The position numbers and the translations under genes are program-made. Below are positions 51,829 to 60,026 of a stretch of DNA of 64,000 bases, one piece after another (positions within the stretch are counted from its first letter, which is position 1; the number at the start of each line of letters is the position of its first letter). Under the pieces are notes generated by a model that made no database searches, was not told the origin of the DNA, and saw only the letters and a program-made list of their open reading frames with translations. The DNA lies in the NCBI RefSeq assembly GCF_008000815.1, contig NZ_CP042806.1, forward strand, positions 2,170,001 through 2,234,000, written 5' to 3'. Origin of the DNA: Terriglobus albidus (GTDB lineage Bacteria > Acidobacteriota > Terriglobia > Terriglobales > Acidobacteriaceae).

Positions 51829-52012
51829 AGCGCATGGGAGAACAAGAAGGCAGCCACAGGCATTTTTTAAGGCTTTGCCATGACTGCCCGAAACTTCGCA
51901 AAAACTCTGTTCGTAACAAAACTCGATCCATTCCAGGTGCATCAGAGTAACCTACGCACCTGCGAGTCAAATTCCATGGATTTCCCGAGGACTCATGGAA
52001 TCGGAGGAAGTT

Positions 52013-52450
52013 ATGAAGGTGAGAGAAGTGATGACATCCAATCCCATCTGTTGTGTTCCGGAGGATACCGCACAACATGTGGCGAAGTTGATGTGCGAAC
52101 AGAATGTTGGAGCACTCCCTGTAGTTGCAGATCAGCAATCCCGCACGCTGACAGGGATCATTACCGATCGCGATCTCTGTTGTTCGGTCATTGCTCAGGG
52201 CCTCGATCCTAAAAACACGACCATCCAGAGATATATGCGTCAAAATCCAGTAGCCTGCCGCGACGGCGAGAACCTGGAGCACTGCGAAGATGCGATGCAA
52301 AAGCATCAGATTCGCCGCGTTCCTATCGTTGATGGCGAGGGCCGTTGTATCGGCATCGTCGCGCAGGCCGATCTGGCCCTCAAAGATAGATCAGAGAGAG
52401 TATCGAAGACGGTAGCGGAGATCTCCAGGAGCCGGTCTGTAGCGGCATGA
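52013..52450 (+). CDS. CBS-domain pair protein
   Basis: The 145-residue protein is two CBS domains (Bateman module) and little else: KVREVMTSNPICCVPEDTAQHVAKLMCEQNVGALPVVAD ... LTGIITDRDLCCSVIAQG and TIQRYMRQNPVACRDGENLEHCEDAMQKHQIRRVPIVDGEGRCIGIVAQADLAL. Such stand-alone modules bind adenine nucleotides and act as regulators or stress proteins. The start at 52013 is chosen for the excellent GGAGGAAG just upstream; an ATG six codons earlier lacks it. It is monocistronic with a strong terminator. Confidence 0.92.
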   Translation: MKVREVMTSNPICCVPEDTAQHVAKLMCEQNVGALPVVADQQSRTLTGIITDRDLCCSVIAQGLDPKNTTIQRYMRQNPVACRDGENLEHCEDAMQKHQIRRVPIVDGEGRCIGIVAQADLALKDRSERVSKTVAEISRSRSVAA

Positions 52451-52512
52451 TGAAGAAATCCACCGTGCGATGAATTGGACCGAACGTTTAAATAAAGCGA
52501 CAACAAATCTAC

Positions 52513-52550
52513 ATAAGACCTGACGCCAGCCGGCTGGTGTCAGGTCTTAT
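52513..52550. terminator. Bidirectional 17-bp hairpin between convergent genes
   Basis: ATAAGACCTGACGCCAG (52513-52529) pairs with CTGGTGTCAGGTCTTAT (52534-52550) with one G-T pair and a CCGG loop. It lies between the CBS gene and the regulator gene that ends at 52579 on the other strand and can terminate both. Confidence 0.85.
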
Positions 52551-52578
52551 GCCGTCAACGAGTAATAGCAAGAATATG

Positions 52579-53232
52579 CTAGAAGATCACGAGGCGCTGC
52601 TTGGCTGCGTAAATTACGAGAGAGGTTCTATCGTCCACCTCGAGCTTGCGAAAAATAGAAGTCAGGTGATGCGAAACAGTAGCAAGGCTGATATGGAGCC
52701 GATCTGCTATCTCCTTGTTGCGCAGACCCTGGCAGATCAGTTCGACGACTTCACGCTCTCGTGGGGTGAGAGACGCGACCTTGCATTCGTCGGCATCGGG
52801 GGCCTGACGCCTTGTAAGAACCTGCTCAAGCATGCGTTCTGCCGCGGCCTGCTCCAGCCAGACCCCGCCATTGATGACCTTACGGATGGCCATTGGGATC
52901 TGCTGGACGGGCCATTCGCGCTGAAAGACACCCTTGGCTCCGCATCGCAAGGCGCCTTCAAGAAAGGCCATATCCTTTCGATTCGTGACCACAATGACTC
53001 GGGTCTCCTCGATTTCGCTGACGAGGAGCTCCAACTCTTTCAGTTCTTCGCGAAGAATCTCTGCACTTACCAGCAACACATCCGGTGAGTAATTTCGTAC
53101 TGCATCAAGGAGCCGCTCTGGGTTTTGACATTCTGCAAGAATCCTTATATCGGATTGGTCGGCTACTGCACTTCTCAGACCTGAAAGAGACATTGGTTGA
53201 TTATCAGCAATGACTACATCGATCGCTGCCAT
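52579..53232 (-). CDS. NarL/LuxR-type regulator with degenerate receiver
   Basis: The 217-residue protein has a receiver-like domain (about 1-120) and a LuxR-type helix-turn-helix (LTPREREVVELICQGLRNKEIADRLHISLATVSHHLTSIFRKLEVDDRT). In the receiver the phosphoacceptor Asp is replaced by Ser56 (SPDVLLVSAEIL, where PDVVLLDL is usual), the first acidic pair is ADN, and the switch Lys region reads GAKGVFQRE. It therefore probably does not use normal phosphorylation. The start at 53232 has GGAGG 4 nt upstream; an upstream ATG at 53295 would add a poorly fitting 21 residues. It is divergent from the glycoside hydrolase gene. Confidence 0.9.
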   Translation of the reverse strand: MAAIDVVIADNQPMSLSGLRSAVADQSDIRILAECQNPERLLDAVRNYSPDVLLVSAEILREELKELELLVSEIEETRVIVVTNRKDMAFLEGALRCGAKGVFQREWPVQQIPMAIRKVINGGVWLEQAAAERMLEQVLTRRQAPDADECKVASLTPREREVVELICQGLRNKEIADRLHISLATVSHHLTSIFRKLEVDDRTSLVIYAAKQRLVIF

Positions 53233-53282
53233 ATTCCTCCCCGCCCTGATTGGGCAAACCGAGGCAGCTAAGTGGTGCTCGT

Positions 53283-53312
53283 GCGTGTGATTCACGCATC
53301 TAAAAATTTAGA
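53283..53312. promoter_or_regulatory. Two short palindromes in the regulator/hydrolase divergent region
   Basis: GCGTG-N5-CACGC (53283-53297) and TCTAAA-N2-TTTAGA (53299-53312) lie side by side between the LuxR-type regulator gene and the divergent glycoside hydrolase gene. LuxR-type regulators bind such dyads, so these are candidate operators, possibly for autoregulation. Confidence 0.35.
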
Positions 53313-53353
53313 CATGGCCCACTCTTACTTTCGCGGTTAGATGCTGTGAGGGG

Positions 53354-54718
53354 ATGATCGGTTGGACACGGAGATCTTTACTAGATATGCGCTTTAGATA
53401 TCGTTGGAAAGTCATTGCAATTTCAGTCATTTGTGCTGGCACCATGATCGCGGTCTTCGATCACTGGCGCGAATCGGCGCACACTTTTGCGGCCTCGTCG
53501 CCTGCGACTAACCCGCAATCGGCAGAACAAGCGCGCAGTGCGTACGACTTCGTCAACAGTATTGGCGTGAATACACACTTGAACTATTTCGACCGGGAAT
53601 ATGGCAATTTTTCTTTTGTCAAAAATGAATTGCAAATGAGCGGTATCCGACATTTACGTGACGGCGTACATTTTCAGGATCCTGGCTATAACCGCCTTAT
53701 GTATGGCCGCTGGGCGGAGCTTGGCGCTCTCGGCATTCGATTCGATGCGGTTGTGGACCCGCGGAGCGGTCTTGGTCCAATGAGGCCAGAGATACTGGAA
53801 GAGGCGGACAAATTATCGAATCACTCGATTGAAGCGTTCGAAGGGCCGAACGAGATGGATATCAGTGGACAGTCCGATTGGACTTCTACAGACCGCGACT
53901 ACATCAAAGCCCTTTTTCGTTCAGCAAGGGCACTCGGCGGCGGCAATCGTTTCCAGATTATCGGCCCATCGCTGGCCTTCGCAAAACGCGGTTCAGAGCT
54001 CGGGAACCTCGCTGATTCTATTGATGCTGGGAATCTTCACCCATATCCCGCGGGGAAGATGCCGTCTCACGTCTTTCCAGAACAGACGGACTTTGCAAAA
54101 AATGTGTCGGGAGCGAAGAGCATTGTCGTTACAGAGAGCGGCTACCACAATGCCCTGAACGACCACACGGATCAGCCTGCTGTTTCGGAGCTGGCCTCAT
54201 CGAAATACATTCCACGGCTGTTCCTTGAGAACTTCTCGCGAGGAATTCAACGTACATATCTCTATGAATTGCTGGATGAGACGGCCGACCCCGGTCTCAC
54301 GAACAATCAACTGCATTGGGGGCTGATTCGCGCTGACAGGTCTGAGAAGCCTGCATTCATCGCAGTAAAGAGGCTTATCGAAGAGCTGAACGATACGGCC
54401 GCACCCGCCCGCCTCCATTCGTTAGCCTGGTCGCTCGAATCGAAAGACTCTCGCATCCATCATGTGCTGCTCGAGAAATCGAGCGGGGAGTTCGATCTTG
54501 TGCTCTGGCAGGAGACACCAAGCTACGACACCTTCTGGCAGAAGGACATCTCGAATTCGCCCATTGCGACAACGTTGACGCTGGTGAGTCCCGGTCGCCG
54601 CGTCGTTCTCTACGAGCCCTCAGTACAGGGTGAGCCGCTGAAGGAATGGAAGGATACTGCGAAGATTCCTTTGGCCATTCCGGACCATCCGCTCGTTATC
54701 AACATCGTTACGCGATAG
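53354..54718 (+). CDS. Clan-A-like glycoside hydrolase, membrane-anchored or secreted
   Basis: The 454-residue protein has an N-terminal membrane/signal segment (WKVIAISVICAGTMIAVF, about 18-35) and a TIM-barrel with the two catalytic signatures of clan GH-A: Asn166-Glu167 in AFEGPNEMD (acid/base) and Glu261 in SIVVTESGYHNA (nucleophile). The C-terminus (about 350-454) is a beta domain (HHVLLEKSSGEFDLVLWQE). The substrate is unknown; its place beside an exopolysaccharide cluster suggests a polysaccharide lyase or trimming role. An ATG 11 codons in (53387) is an alternative start. Its TAG stop is the first three bases of element D. Confidence 0.8.
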   Translation: MIGWTRRSLLDMRFRYRWKVIAISVICAGTMIAVFDHWRESAHTFAASSPATNPQSAEQARSAYDFVNSIGVNTHLNYFDREYGNFSFVKNELQMSGIRHLRDGVHFQDPGYNRLMYGRWAELGALGIRFDAVVDPRSGLGPMRPEILEEADKLSNHSIEAFEGPNEMDISGQSDWTSTDRDYIKALFRSARALGGGNRFQIIGPSLAFAKRGSELGNLADSIDAGNLHPYPAGKMPSHVFPEQTDFAKNVSGAKSIVVTESGYHNALNDHTDQPAVSELASSKYIPRLFLENFSRGIQRTYLYELLDETADPGLTNNQLHWGLIRADRSEKPAFIAVKRLIEELNDTAAPARLHSLAWSLESKDSRIHHVLLEKSSGEFDLVLWQETPSYDTFWQKDISNSPIATTLTLVSPGRRVVLYEPSVQGEPLKEWKDTAKIPLAIPDHPLVINIVTR

Positions 54719-54837
54719 AGCGTTTTCCCTGTTGCTGGGTATCCCGGAAGAGGAGTGCAGCGGCGTTTTCATTGCGGAAAACGCCCATAGATACGGAAGC
54801 CCTACAGGGAAAATGCTCTAGCATCGCGTAACGATGT
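54702..54837. repeat. 15-bp inverted repeat flanking element D
   Basis: ACATCGTTACGCGAT (54702-54716, the last sense codons of the hydrolase gene) and ATCGCGTAACGATGT (54823-54837) are perfect inverted copies that enclose palindromic element D. Without the element they would form one hairpin with a very short loop, which suggests that the element inserted at the tip of a pre-existing palindrome. Confidence 0.75.
54716..54820. repeat. Palindromic stop-abutting element, copy D
   Basis: This 105-bp copy begins TAGAGCGTTTTCCCTGT, has the central hairpin GGCGTTTTC-ATTGC-GGAAAACGCC and closes ACAGGGAAAATGCTCTA. It is in the same orientation as copy A and nearly identical to it. The first three bases are the stop codon of the glycoside hydrolase gene. 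Confidence 0.9.
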
Positions 54838-54840
54838 GCA

Positions 54841-55938
54841 TCAGAAGAAAAAGTGATCTTCCGTAAGCAATGACCGTACGCCGGCTATGACACGTCCAAG
54901 GCGAGTAGACCTGACGGCCGCAAACCTGGGACTAATAACTCCTCCGAAGCCAGTGTAGTGAAGAATGCTGCCCGAGGTTCCCAGGCCCGCGAAGTCGAAG
55001 ATCAGCCCTTTGTTTGCAGCATGCTGGATGGCCTTCCATACCAGCATGCTTGCGGCTCCGTTTCCCGCAGCATCACTGCGAGTACAGGAGATGTAATAGG
55101 ACGTCTTGTGATCCCATGCACAGAAATTCGCTGCGACGAGTTCTCCCGTGCGGTTTCTGGCGGTAATCACGCGTCCCTGGTTGTGTTGGAGCGCAGCTTC
55201 GATAAGCCTTTTACAGGCCGAGAGGTCCAGCTTATTGCGCACGCTTTTTGATGAGAGGTTGTTCTCATACAGCCGGATAAATGCATTGGCGTCTGGGATC
55301 TCAACCGTCTCAAACTGTTCTTCTGCCCGGCGGATTACATTGCGCGTTTTGTCGCGCATGCGCTGCCAGATCTCTTTCTCCGAGGCCGGCAGCACCTCAT
55401 AGGTAAATTGCACATAGGTGCGAAAGGCCTGCTCTTGAAAGGGAATGACGTCGGGCGTTCCCCCATGACAGCGGATGCATTGCCATGATGACGGCGGTAG
55501 CTTGTGGATGAGCTCCCGGGTAATTTCCAGCCTGCGAAGATAGCGTGTGTTTGCACTGCCTTCTCCCTCATCAATTCCTGGTCCGAGAAAGTAGGTAAAG
55601 GGTGGAGTCCAGATTCCTTTGAGGCCCAGACGGTTTCTCATCATAAACGGAAGCCGGCCGACGATCTGGTTATTCGCCGAGATCTCCAGGGTTGTATGGC
55701 GTCCTTCGGTGGCAGCCTCCATCCACCAGTCTTCGTGGAAGACCGTGGGAATAAGACTTGTCCGCGATGAAGAGATGCTGGTTTTGGGCGCAGGATCATT
55801 AGCGTCCGGGGAATGGGCGAGTCTGGTTCCGTTGCGGGGAGAAGTTACCTGGAGAAGAGTAGTGTCGTACAACGGTTTTCGCGTACTTTTCGGTTTCTGC
55901 GACTCTTCCGTGCTGGTCGCCTCAGTCGTTATCTTCAT
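54841..55938 (-). CDS. FemAB/GNAT-like acyltransferase of exopolysaccharide clusters
   Basis: The 365-residue protein belongs to the BioF2-like/FemAB-type GNAT group often found in capsule or exopolysaccharide loci. Visible are the N-terminal FHEDWWMEAATEGRHTTLEI, NQIVGRLPFMMRNRLGLKGIWTPPFTYFLGPGI, KTRNVIRRAEEQFETVEIPDANAFIRLYENNLSSK and the acetyl-CoA-side GELVAANFCAWDHKTSYYISCTRSDAAGNGAASMLVWKAIQHA. The start at 55938 is preferred because the 50 residues upstream are Arg/His-rich and unlike the family. It may acylate a sugar or an aminoacyl chain; it is the last gene of the cluster. Confidence 0.8.
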   Translation of the reverse strand: MKITTEATSTEESQKPKSTRKPLYDTTLLQVTSPRNGTRLAHSPDANDPAPKTSISSSRTSLIPTVFHEDWWMEAATEGRHTTLEISANNQIVGRLPFMMRNRLGLKGIWTPPFTYFLGPGIDEGEGSANTRYLRRLEITRELIHKLPPSSWQCIRCHGGTPDVIPFQEQAFRTYVQFTYEVLPASEKEIWQRMRDKTRNVIRRAEEQFETVEIPDANAFIRLYENNLSSKSVRNKLDLSACKRLIEAALQHNQGRVITARNRTGELVAANFCAWDHKTSYYISCTRSDAAGNGAASMLVWKAIQHAANKGLIFDFAGLGTSGSILHYTGFGGVISPRFAAVRSTRLGRVIAGVRSLLTEDHFFF

Positions 55939-56098
55939 AGGGGGAGTACTCCTCGCATGGCGCGCCGCCTTTCTTTCCAGCGTCGCGTATGACCGAGCAG
56001 GCAAGGCATGCTGCATTCTTATCGCGGCGTGCGAAGATTGCATTCGTCTTTCGATATGGATTCGATGGGAACATGCTGTGAGCTGCAAACACCCTTAT

Positions 56099-57199
56099 TT
56101 ATTTCTGCCAAACTACGTTGGTCTCTGTGTCGATGTTCGGCGATAAGGAGATCTCCTCATAAACGCTCTGAACTTCGCCGGCCATCACACTGACCCGATA
56201 ATCTTCAATTCCGTTGAGTGCCTGTTTCCTCCACGCATCGCGCTCGTCCGCGGATCCAATCAAGGACGATATGGCTCTGGCGAGTGCTTCCGGAGATTGG
56301 GGCGGCACCATGACTCCGGAACGCCCATCATCCAGAGCTTCAGAGATGCCGTCGACATTGGTTGCGACAATGGCGCAACCCGCCTGGCGAGCCTCAATCA
56401 GTACCAGTCCAAACGACTCTCGCCTGGAAGCCAGAACGAACACATCCGCGCTCAGCATGTATGCCTGGGGTACTGCCTGAAACCCCTCGAAATGAATGCG
56501 TTCGTGGAAGAGGGACTGCTGTGCTCGCTGTTCGAAGATATTCCGTTCTGGCCCATCGCCGACGAGGTAAAGATGCGCCGTCGGGAATTTGCGTCCGATA
56601 GACTCAAATGCCTCGATGAGTTCTGCAATGCCTTTGCGGCTTGTCATGCCCGCGACAGTAACAATTGCTGGATGCTGCAATTGCACAGGCTGGATCTCGT
56701 CGAGTTGCGGTTGACGCTGATTTTGCAGCGTTCTGTTCAGGACAACCCTGATCTTGTGCGGGGCGATTCCCTGGCCCTCCATCGTTGCGGCAACCGATTG
56801 ACTCACGACAATAATGCGGTCAGCAAGCCCCATCAGGATGGAGCTTCGATCATGGACATTGTGAACGTGGCCGACTAGAACGAATCGCCGGAACCTGCGC
56901 CAAACCCATGCAAGCAGCAGTCCGGTGCGCATGTGTGCGTGAACGACATCCGGCTGAAACTCCTGTAGGATCTTTCCAAATCGAATGACGGCGCGCAATA
57001 ACTGCAGCGGACGGCGGGCCTGATTGAGGGTAATGTGGGTCGCGCCGGCTCTCTCCAGTAGTGGCTGGTATCCTCCACCGTCTGAGACAACGGCGACGGG
57101 AACACCTGTTCGCGCCTGCTCTGTCGCGAGATCGACCGCGGTATTGACGATGCCATTACCCTGATCGGTTACGTCGTTGAGGATATGGAGAACTCGCAT
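56099..57199 (-). CDS. Glycosyltransferase, GT4 family (1)
   Basis: The 366-residue GT-B enzyme begins MRVLHILNDVTDQGNGIVNTAVDLATEQARTGVPVAVVS after AGGAGGGG, which fixes the start at 57199. It has VVHAHMRTGLLLAW, the GT4 C-terminal pattern VTVAGMTSRKGIAELIEAFE, YLVGDGPERNIFEQRAQ and VLASRRESFGLVLIEARQAGCAIVATNVDGISEAL with the EX7E pair (ESFGLVLIE). It would transfer a sugar from a nucleotide donor to the lipid-linked repeat unit; which sugar cannot be told. It lies 8 bp after the Wzy-like gene. Confidence 0.93.
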   Translation of the reverse strand: MRVLHILNDVTDQGNGIVNTAVDLATEQARTGVPVAVVSDGGGYQPLLERAGATHITLNQARRPLQLLRAVIRFGKILQEFQPDVVHAHMRTGLLLAWVWRRFRRFVLVGHVHNVHDRSSILMGLADRIIVVSQSVAATMEGQGIAPHKIRVVLNRTLQNQRQPQLDEIQPVQLQHPAIVTVAGMTSRKGIAELIEAFESIGRKFPTAHLYLVGDGPERNIFEQRAQQSLFHERIHFEGFQAVPQAYMLSADVFVLASRRESFGLVLIEARQAGCAIVATNVDGISEALDDGRSGVMVPPQSPEALARAISSLIGSADERDAWRKQALNGIEDYRVSVMAGEVQSVYEEISLSPNIDTETNVVWQK

Positions 57200-57207
57200 G
57201 TCCCCTC

Positions 57208-58671
57208 CTAGGTGGTTGCGTAGCTGGCGGTTGGGTTGGGTTGATAGTCCATTGCTCTTTCGCGTATCTCTGGACTGGAAGCTGCAGCGAGGCTCATGGA
57301 TGCAAATGTCCACACCATGAAGCCCAGAACACCCAGCATGACGCTGTTCAGCATGGACTGTGCAACAAAGCCAATCAGGATCGCATGCGACGAGAGGACA
57401 AAAGGATCCCGCTGGCTATGGCGGATCACTTGAAAGAGAAGATAACCAAGTCCCAGCAGATAAATGAACGTGCCGACCCATCCGAGGGAATAGAGAAACT
57501 CAAGCAAGGTACTGTCGTGAGGGCCGATCATATCGTCGTCACCTTCAGTGTTGTGGAGGGTGTCAGTGCTCCCGATACCCTCGCCCCAGGGCTCCTGAGC
57601 AATCTCGCGAAGAGCTCGTTGGTGGCCTTCAATACGGGCAAGATAGCTCACGTCCTGTGATGGCTGCGAGAATGTGCGCATGCGCGTTTCAACAACTTCA
57701 TCAACACCAGGAACCTGTGTGGCGGCCAGCATGAATGCGATGCAAGCGAGCGAGGCAATCGCGAAATTGACGCGTGCACGCATTCCGAGGCGGAAGAGGA
57801 GATATGCGCCGCCGGCTACCAGGCTGAGCCACGACGAACGGCTGAGGGTCATGATCAGGCTAACGAATCCGCATGCCGCAGCCAGCATGCGGAGCTTCTG
57901 CTTCGAGTTGAATAACAGCAGAAGACCAGTGGCCATCGCCGCGGCGAAGATGGCCGGGGCATTCATGGTGCTGAACGCACGGGTCTTCATCGGATCGATT
58001 TCGCCGAAGGAATTCATCTGGACGTGCAGCATCCAGCCGCGATCCCATTCTGGAAGAACAAAAAACTGATAGATACCGTAAGCTCCCAGGATCAGTACGC
58101 CGTAGAGAAATGCCTTTTCAATCACCCTGCGGAACTCTGGGTAGAATTCCCGATTCTGATAAATAAATAGACCGAAGATGACCGGTACCAGCCAGTTCAA
58201 CAGTGCGCGTAATACGTTGAACAGCGGAAGGGTCACAAGGCCGAAGACGGCGCCATAGAAGATTGCCGCCAATGCGCAGGCATAGGGAACGGTCCCCCGG
58301 TCGGTAAGGCAACTCAGGTTTGCCAGCAGGGGAATTACTGCAAGGCCCGCAACAAGGTAAGGGGCAATTTCAACCGGGTTCGCAGGCGTGTATCCCGATT
58401 GATAGTCCGCCATGCGGCCGAGAAACGGAGTTACAAACCATAGCCAGAACGTAAGGCCAACATAGTGCGGTTTCGAACGCCATAGGAGAAACGCACCTAT
58501 GGCCAGGCTGAGGGCAGGGAATGCAAGCCGCAAAAGTCCGGCCTGATGGCCAAGAATCAAAACCGTGGGAAGTCCCGCGAGGATCAGGATGGCGCATAGA
58601 ACCTGCCCGCGATGCAGCGTGGGATGGATGGGGCCGAGGGGATACTGCTGTACACCTGTGAGAACAGTCAT
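57208..58671 (-). CDS. O-antigen ligase / Wzy polymerase-like protein
   Basis: The 487-residue polytopic protein (about 12 spans) carries the Wzy_C/WaaL pattern in the large loop and after it: VSYLARIEGHQRALREIAQEPWGEGIG, then PHDSTLLEFLYSLGWVGTFIYLLGLGYLLFQ. Such proteins polymerise or ligate polyprenyl-linked polysaccharide units in the periplasm. The ATG at 58671 overlaps the flippase stop by 4 bp (ATGA), which decides the start over an upstream one. Confidence 0.88.
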   Translation of the reverse strand: MTVLTGVQQYPLGPIHPTLHRGQVLCAILILAGLPTVLILGHQAGLLRLAFPALSLAIGAFLLWRSKPHYVGLTFWLWFVTPFLGRMADYQSGYTPANPVEIAPYLVAGLAVIPLLANLSCLTDRGTVPYACALAAIFYGAVFGLVTLPLFNVLRALLNWLVPVIFGLFIYQNREFYPEFRRVIEKAFLYGVLILGAYGIYQFFVLPEWDRGWMLHVQMNSFGEIDPMKTRAFSTMNAPAIFAAAMATGLLLLFNSKQKLRMLAAACGFVSLIMTLSRSSWLSLVAGGAYLLFRLGMRARVNFAIASLACIAFMLAATQVPGVDEVVETRMRTFSQPSQDVSYLARIEGHQRALREIAQEPWGEGIGSTDTLHNTEGDDDMIGPHDSTLLEFLYSLGWVGTFIYLLGLGYLLFQVIRHSQRDPFVLSSHAILIGFVAQSMLNSVMLGVLGFMVWTFASMSLAAASSPEIRERAMDYQPNPTASYATT

Positions 58672-60026
58672 GCGGCACGCTCCATGCGCCAGCCAGAGAC
58701 CATACTCCACAAGAGGCGGATATCTGCGCCTTCAGGGACCAGGCTCGGTGGCTTGGTTTTGAGGAACCAGCGGAAGCCGACATAGACGAAGATCAGTCTT
58801 GCGATCGTCGAGGTAAGAAGCGACACTGCCGCTCCGTAGATTCCATAGCGCGGGATCAGCAGGAGCATCATCGGAATACTGAATGAAAGTCCAACCGCCT
58901 GAAGAATGGTGACCACGCCTGGCCGATCGAGAGCCATGAAGGGCTGAGCCAGAATAAAGACAGCTCCGGAGAGCACGACTTCCAGAACCAGGATACGGAG
59001 CACGCCGGCGGCTTCAACGTATTCACGCCCATAAAGCAGGCGCAACAGGAGCGGGCCGGCGAGACAGACGAAGATGCCGCATGCAGCCGTCACAAGTCCG
59101 CTCACGCGTACGGCATCGCCTGTCATAGCGATGACTTCGTCTGCAGAACGGCCCGCGGCTTTGGGGAAGAGCACCATGACTACTGAATTTTGGAAGAGGT
59201 TGAGCATCCGGGACAGACTCAACACAACTACATACGATCCCATCGCGCTGGGGCTCAGCATGCCTACTACCAATACCTGATCGACTTGTAGTGTCAGTGT
59301 TCCTAATACGTCGATTCCGTACGAACGAATTCCATAGCTCAGGATCTGCTTCACGACCGCCATTCGCGCGGGTGCAACTTTTGCGGAAGCTCGCCGCAAG
59401 CGCGTGGCCATATACCAGAACGCCGGGCCGGACGCGGCGATGTATGCGATCGCGGCGGTGAGCGGCGTAAGGTGGTGGACGACCACAAAACATAACAGAC
59501 CGATCAGCGTTGCAAGGGGTGTGATGATCTGGATTGCATTCGAACCGGAGAAGTCATGCGAAGCCTCAAGCACCGCACGGCCGACGAGAGTGACCGAGCA
59601 GAGCGGCACCGTGATGAGAAACCATTGCGCGGCATGTACGGTCGACGGCGAGTATTGATGCAGCCAATGAGGAAGCAGGAACACGGTGACTGCAGTGGCA
59701 AGCATGCCCAGGATTGTCGCCATGAAAAAGCCATTTGCAATAAGCTCTTCTCGGTCTTCAGGGCGAAAACGCAGATAGTAGATGAGAGAACTGGGAACGC
59801 CCAGTGTCGTAACGCTGGCAATAAAGAGAGGCCACAAGATCATAGCCGCCAGTTCGCCGCGGCCCCAGGGTAAGAGCATTCGAGCGGTAAGTATCCCTGT
59901 GGAGGCCTGAAGCGCAAGAATGAGAACCTTGCTGGCGATGGAATGAACGACCGCACGCGCACCGTGTCCAGCCCTGGTTGCGGCTGACTTTGGTGGTGAG
60001 ATCGATTCTGTGGACGATACGCTCAT
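58668..60026 (-). CDS. Wzx-like oligosaccharide flippase
   Basis: The 452-residue protein has about 12 to 14 membrane spans and the MOP/PST (polysaccharide transporter) pattern: ARAVVHSIASKVLILALQASTGILTARMLLPWGRGELAAMILWP, then LSYGIRSYGIDVLGTLTLQVDQVLVVGMLSPSAMGSYVVVLSLSRMLN and VLFPKAAGRS. It would flip the completed lipid-linked unit to the periplasm for the Wzy-like enzyme. It overlaps both neighbours by 4 bp, so expression is coupled. Confidence 0.9.
   Translation of the reverse strand: MSVSSTESISPPKSAATRAGHGARAVVHSIASKVLILALQASTGILTARMLLPWGRGELAAMILWPLFIASVTTLGVPSSLIYYLRFRPEDREELIANGFFMATILGMLATAVTVFLLPHWLHQYSPSTVHAAQWFLITVPLCSVTLVGRAVLEASHDFSGSNAIQIITPLATLIGLLCFVVVHHLTPLTAAIAYIAASGPAFWYMATRLRRASAKVAPARMAVVKQILSYGIRSYGIDVLGTLTLQVDQVLVVGMLSPSAMGSYVVVLSLSRMLNLFQNSVVMVLFPKAAGRSADEVIAMTGDAVRVSGLVTAACGIFVCLAGPLLLRLLYGREYVEAAGVLRILVLEVVLSGAVFILAQPFMALDRPGVVTILQAVGLSFSIPMMLLLIPRYGIYGAAVSLLTSTIARLIFVYVGFRWFLKTKPPSLVPEGADIRLLWSMVSGWRMERAA

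Noticed and set aside
8997-54820. Possibility that the palindromic elements are a CRISPR array or ordinary terminators
   Set aside because: They are dispersed, single and about 110 bp with two nested dyads, and have no spacer structure; they are longer than intrinsic terminators and lack U-tracts, although a termination role is not excluded.
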